Assembly (NCBI GenBank): GCA_903895725.1
Contig: CAITUV010000046.1
Location: 1-64,000 of the forward strand
Source: an uncultured Myxococcales bacterium
GTDB lineage: Bacteria > Myxococcota_A > UBA9042 > CAIXZC01
DNA length: 64,000 nt
Reading direction: 5' to 3'
Shown here piece by piece: positions 60,838-64,000 of this stretch. Under the pieces are notes generated by a model. The model was not told where the DNA came from. It saw nothing but the letters and a program-made list of their open reading frames with translations, and ran no database searches. The first letter of the stretch is position 1, and each line of letters opens with the position of its first letter. Position numbers and translations under genes: made by a program.

Positions 60838-62859
60838 TCACAACCCATCGAAGTCGTCGCCGGTTCCCTCATTGTCGTCGAAGCCGTCGTCCATTCCGGG
60901 GCCTCCGGTGGGCGACAACCCCTCCATCTCATCTTCCATCTCCCTGATCGTTTCCTGGTCCTCGGCACTGAGCTCTTTGTGTTCCTTCGGCCCCTCGGCA
61001 CCGGCCGATGCAGGGGCAGCGGGCTTCAGATCTTCCTTCGTCACAGGGGCACCGGCCGATGCAGGGGCAGCGGGCTTCAGATCTTCCTTCGTCACAGGGG
61101 CAGCGGCCGATGCAGGGGCAGCGGGCTTCAGATCTTCCTTCGTCACAGGGGCAGCGGCCGATGCAGGGGCAGCGGCCTTCAGGTCTTCCTTCGTCACAGG
61201 GGCAGCGGCCGATGCAGGGGCAGCGGCCTTCAGGTCTTCCTTCGTCACAGGGGCAGCGGCCGATGCAGGGGCAGCGGCCTCCGGTGCCTCGGTCGCATCG
61301 GCGGCCGGCCCGACGCTTCCCCCCGTCGGCCCCGCCGCCGCCGCTCCCGAGGCATCGACCACGTCGGCTGCAGAATGAGCCACGGCATCAACCGAGGCCC
61401 CGGCCGGCAGAGTCGCATCCGCTCCGGCCCCGGCCGGCGAGACACTCTCTCTGGCCCGCACGGTCGGAGCCTCCCCCCGATCGACGGGCACCGACTCCAC
61501 CGGGCCGTTCTCTACGGAAGTCCCTCTGTGACGAGAGAATCCACCGCTCCACCAGGCCCACGCCGTCAGCCCCGCCGCAGCAACCACCAGCACAGCCACC
61601 GCAACGGCCGCCATCCGGAACACCCGCCGGCGAGCCTCGATGATGGCCCCTTCCGAGCGAGCCGTATCCTCCTCCAGCCCCCCTCCGCCCGACACGCCGT
61701 CCGACGGGACCGCAACGGCATCCCCCCCGGCCGCCCCCATCGGCGTGGTCCCCCCCGACTCGGGCGTCGCTCCCTTGGGCCCCTCCCCCCCGGGAGTCCT
61801 GCCGAATGGCGCACCGTACCCCCGGGTTCCGTCCGGCTGGACCACGTCTACGGCCGACAGGGTGAGGTCCTCCGATACGCCTGCTCCTTCCGGCCAGGCC
61901 GCCAGGAACCGGAGCATCTCCGTCTTCACCTGCGCTGCAGTCCCAGGACGAGCGCTCTCGTCCAGCTCCAGCATCCGCATCACCAGGTACTCCAGGTCCA
62001 CCGGGAGCTCAAGCCCCGGAACCTTCCTCGAGGGCGGTTCCGGCCGCCCCATCATCTTCTCGGCCAGTATCGCCGCCGTCTGCCTCGCATTGACCGGCAG
62101 TGTGCCGCTCAGCACCTGGTACGCCACCGCACCCAGCGAGTAGATGTCGCTCGGCGGCCCCAACGTCCCGCCCGCCACCTGCTCTGGGCTCATGTACGCC
62201 GGCGACCCCAGCAGCATCCCAGCGGCCGTCAGGTTCGCCTGCTCGCTCCCTTCGATCACCTTGGCAATTCCGAAGTCGAGCACGGTCACGAAGTCCGTCT
62301 CGCCACCCCGGTTCGATACCATGATGTTGTCCGGCTTGAGATCGCGGTGGATCACCCCCGCCCGATGCGCTTCCTCCAGCGAATCACATACCTGCGTGAG
62401 CAGCCGCAACGCCCGCCGCCAGGGAAGCCGCCCCGCCGGCACTCCCTCCTCCTGGGCCAGCTTGCGCAGCGTCCTGCCCTCCACGAACTCCATCACCATG
62501 AACAGGAAGCCATCCTCGGCCTGATCGAGGTCGAACGTCGTGATCGTGTGAGGATTCGTCAGCCGAGTGACGATCCGGGCCTCGTGAAAGAACCGAGCCA
62601 CCATGCTCGAGTCGCTGCGGAATTCCGTACGCAGCACCTTGACCGCCACAGCCTTGCCCAGCACCAGGTGAGTCGCCCGGTACACCGACCCGAATCCCCC
62701 CTGCCCCAGCGACTTCTCCAGGCGGTACTTCTGCCGCAACACCCTTCCCGACAGGTCCGACAGCACGGGCACCTCGATCAGGATGCTCCCGTCGTCCGGG
62801 CATGTCGCCACCTTTTCCCGAAACACGGCGTGGCAATGCGGACAGATGAACTCAGCCAT
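60838..62859 (-). CDS. Ser/Thr protein kinase with zinc-ribbon-like N-terminus and repeat tail
   Basis: 673 residues, ATG 62859 after GGAGGTAAGCCG. N-terminus FICPHCHAVF and CPDDGSIL (C6, C9, C20), a zinc-ribbon-like knot typical of delta-type kinases. Kinase domain at about 42-310: GQGGFGSVYRATH, AVKVLRTEF, HRDLKPDNIMV, DFGIAKVIEG, GSPAYMSPEQV, DIYSLGAVAYQVLSG, all intact. One span follows (VAVAVLVVAAAGLTAWAW). The outer part has five 17-residue repeats ending VTKEDLK, then a very acidic C-terminus (MDDGFDDNEGTGDDFDGL). It lies between yhaM-like and lipoprotein genes. Confidence 0.9.
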   Translation of the reverse strand: MAEFICPHCHAVFREKVATCPDDGSILIEVPVLSDLSGRVLRQKYRLEKSLGQGGFGSVYRATHLVLGKAVAVKVLRTEFRSDSSMVARFFHEARIVTRLTNPHTITTFDLDQAEDGFLFMVMEFVEGRTLRKLAQEEGVPAGRLPWRRALRLLTQVCDSLEEAHRAGVIHRDLKPDNIMVSNRGGETDFVTVLDFGIAKVIEGSEQANLTAAGMLLGSPAYMSPEQVAGGTLGPPSDIYSLGAVAYQVLSGTLPVNARQTAAILAEKMMGRPEPPSRKVPGLELPVDLEYLVMRMLELDESARPGTAAQVKTEMLRFLAAWPEGAGVSEDLTLSAVDVVQPDGTRGYGAPFGRTPGGEGPKGATPESGGTTPMGAAGGDAVAVPSDGVSGGGGLEEDTARSEGAIIEARRRVFRMAAVAVAVLVVAAAGLTAWAWWSGGFSRHRGTSVENGPVESVPVDRGEAPTVRARESVSPAGAGADATLPAGASVDAVAHSAADVVDASGAAAAGPTGGSVGPAADATEAPEAAAPASAAAPVTKEDLKAAAPASAAAPVTKEDLKAAAPASAAAPVTKEDLKPAAPASAAAPVTKEDLKPAAPASAGAPVTKEDLKPAAPASAGAEGPKEHKELSAEDQETIREMEDEMEGLSPTGGPGMDDGFDDNEGTGDDFDGL
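61001..61288 (-). repeat. 51-base tandem repeat in the kinase gene
   Basis: Five full copies plus part of a sixth of a 51-base unit coding for (A/P)AAPASAAAPVTKEDLK. Copies differ by one or two bases, so expansion is recent. Confidence 0.9.
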
Positions 62860-62884
62860 CGGCTTACCTCCGTCCAGTCAGCGG

Positions 62885-64000
62885 CTACAGGCCTGGCAAC
62901 CCCGGCCCCTTCGGTTTCTTGGGCGTCTTCTTGTCCGGGGCGTGGTGAGCAGTCTCCTCCTCGTGATACTGAGCCGTCGTCTCCCCCTCCGGGGCCGCCA
63001 ACTCCACCGTCTCGACCACATCTCCATCCTTCCCGTCGGCAGAGGCCGGGCCCGGCCGCCCCTCCTCGAACGGCAGCCGTTCCTCAGGCTCCGCCACCGG
63101 CGTCATCATCACCGCCTCTTTCAGCGACGACTTCGACGGTGCAGCGGGGCGCTCCGCCGCAGCGGGAGCCTTGGGGACGGGGGCCGGTGCCTCCCGTGGG
63201 GCACCGGCGGGAGGTGCCTTCGGGACGGGGGCAGGTGCCTCCCCCGGTTCAAGAGGCGCTGGCGAAAGGTCGCCCCTCTGGTTGAGGAACCTCCGCTCGA
63301 ACTTGTTGCTCCAGGCCGTGTACTCGTCGTCGCCGGCCTGGAGGAGCAGCATTGCCGCACCGTTGACCTGCGAGTCCATGTAGTCGACCATGTGCAGCAG
63401 CAGCCCTTCCAGCGTGATGGGGCTGACCGGTGCTCCCTTCTCCGCTTCTCCGTGATGCGACACGACCAGGTGCTTGAGCCGCTGCGCCAGCTCCACCGGG
63501 AATTCCGGCACCTTCGCCAGCAGCCCGTCGAGCAGCTCGATCCCCAACACCAGGTGTCCCACCAGCCGCCCCTCGGTCGTCAGGTCGATGCCTCGCTCGA
63601 ACCGGTACTCCCGGATCTTCCCGATGTCGTGCAGCATGGTTCCGACGATCAGCAGATCCCGGTCGACCAGCCCGGGGAACTGCTTCCCATAATGGTCCGC
63701 CACGAACACGGCGATCTGCATCATCGACAACGAGTGCTCGAGCAGCCCCCTCATGTATGCGTGGTGCATCATCTTGGCCGCAGGGACCGCAGAGAACCGG
63801 GTCATGAGCTCCTCGTCCCGTCGGATCACCTCGACGAGCGCCCGGAGATTCGGATCCGTCAGCGTGGACAGCACGCGGTCGAGCCCCGTCAAGAGCTCCC
63901 CCGCCTCGAACCTCGAGGCCGGTACCAGCCTGGAGGCCAGATCCTCGGTCCACTGGAGCATCCGGATCGTCCGCACCGTGATCTGAGGCCGTTCCCGGTA
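62885..64000 (-). CDS. YhaM-like HD-domain 3'-5' exoribonuclease (5' end beyond window)
   Basis: The frame runs to the last base of the window without a stop; reading inwards it begins YRERPQITVRTIRMLQ. That phrase fits the end of an OB-fold, as in YhaM/CBF1 exoribonucleases, so the start is outside; the ATG near 63957 and GTG at 63976 lie within the domain. The HD domain follows: HHAYMRGLLEHSLSMMQIAV, GTMLHDIGKIREY, GHLVLGIELLD, LKHLVVSHHGEAEKGAPVSP and LLHMVDYMDSQVN. The C-terminus is Pro/Ala/Lys-rich low complexity (KKTPKKPKGPGLPGL). It is followed by the zinc-ribbon kinase after 25 bases. Confidence 0.85.
   Translation of the reverse strand, partial: YRERPQITVRTIRMLQWTEDLASRLVPASRFEAGELLTGLDRVLSTLTDPNLRALVEVIRRDEELMTRFSAVPAAKMMHHAYMRGLLEHSLSMMQIAVFVADHYGKQFPGLVDRDLLIVGTMLHDIGKIREYRFERGIDLTTEGRLVGHLVLGIELLDGLLAKVPEFPVELAQRLKHLVVSHHGEAEKGAPVSPITLEGLLLHMVDYMDSQVNGAAMLLLQAGDDEYTAWSNKFERRFLNQRGDLSPAPLEPGEAPAPVPKAPPAGAPREAPAPVPKAPAAAERPAAPSKSSLKEAVMMTPVAEPEERLPFEEGRPGPASADGKDGDVVETVELAAPEGETTAQYHEEETAHHAPDKKTPKKPKGPGLPGL

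Noticed and set aside
61001..61288. Regularly spaced repeats as a possible CRISPR array
   Set aside because: Units are contiguous, in frame and without unique spacers; they encode a kinase tail. The same holds for 1775-1990 and 29520-30210.
60979..63285. Plus-strand Arg/His/Pro-rich frame opposite the zinc-ribbon kinase
   Set aside because: Antisense shadow of a kinase with all catalytic motifs.

Overview
The window looks like a chromosomal segment of an uncultured, high-GC, Gram-negative bacterium of the Myxococcota / former Deltaproteobacteria type. This is inferred, not proven. The signs are: three Hanks-type Ser/Thr kinases with Pro/Ala-rich tails or N-terminal zinc-ribbon-like motifs; many lipoproteins with Asp/Gly-rich leaders; an AgmX/PglI-type C-terminal domain; a Cys-rich protein with a MYXO-CTERM-like tail; a MopE-like Asp/Cys motif inside a sulfatase-family protein; and a lysine/alanine-rich histone-like protein. 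There is no rRNA, tRNA, CRISPR array, transposase, integrase or phage gene. Genes are tightly packed, with many ATGA or TGATG overlaps, and no gene-free stretch exceeds 300 bases.

Layout. (1) 1-1269: a truncated histone H1-like gene diverges from a vapBC toxin-antitoxin pair. (2) 1276-3579: a membrane-anchored Ser/Thr kinase on the minus strand. (3) 3822-14764: a long plus-strand run, probably one or a few transcripts: ffh, a HEAT lipoprotein, dapA, dapB, nadC, birA, coaX, type-4 uracil-DNA glycosylase, an AgmX-type lipoprotein, a HAD phosphatase, and a carbamoyltransferase followed by two small membrane proteins that match the SxtI-SxtK-SxtJ arrangement. (4) 14778-17673: a minus-strand operon of ECF sigma factor, DUF4384-like membrane protein, and a caspase-fold protease fused to a predicted outer-membrane barrel. 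(5) 17949-25638: a Cys-rich surface protein, hpf, grpE, a PfkB kinase, then pdxJ-nnr-tsaC-methyltransferase and a lipoprotein. (6) 25872-38342: pgpH-ybeY, a Pro-repeat protein with a SAP-like end, a CCA/poly(A)-type nucleotidyltransferase, a Cys-rich lipoprotein, a small hypothetical, ahcY, a PAP2 phosphatase and a glutamine synthetase. (7) 38437-42272: two lipoproteins with a radical SAM enzyme, and a rubredoxin-like protein. (8) 42449-47481: a secreted cassette of NAGPA-type phosphodiester glycosidase, FAM20/HipA-like kinase and calcineurin-like phosphatase, then a coiled-coil lipoprotein. (9) 47519-55470: a degenerate phosphoesterase-like lipoprotein, a membrane sulfatase-family enzyme with a MopE motif, a small exported protein, a 3D-domain protein and a GH92 mannosidase-family lipoprotein. 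(10) 55524-64000: two minus-strand signalling operons, each ending with or containing a Ser/Thr kinase, plus a truncated YhaM-like HD protein.

Housekeeping promoters are unusually readable here: at least nine are TTGAC[ACT] followed 16-18 bases later by a TA-rich hexamer. They support several start choices (vapB, pgpH, grpE, pdxJ). The most interesting loci are the secreted kinase/phosphatase/glycosidase cassette at 42449-46047, the sigma/DUF4384/caspase-barrel operon at 14778-17673, and the carbamoyltransferase trio at 12312-14764. All functional statements rest on reading translated sequence by eye; no database search was run.
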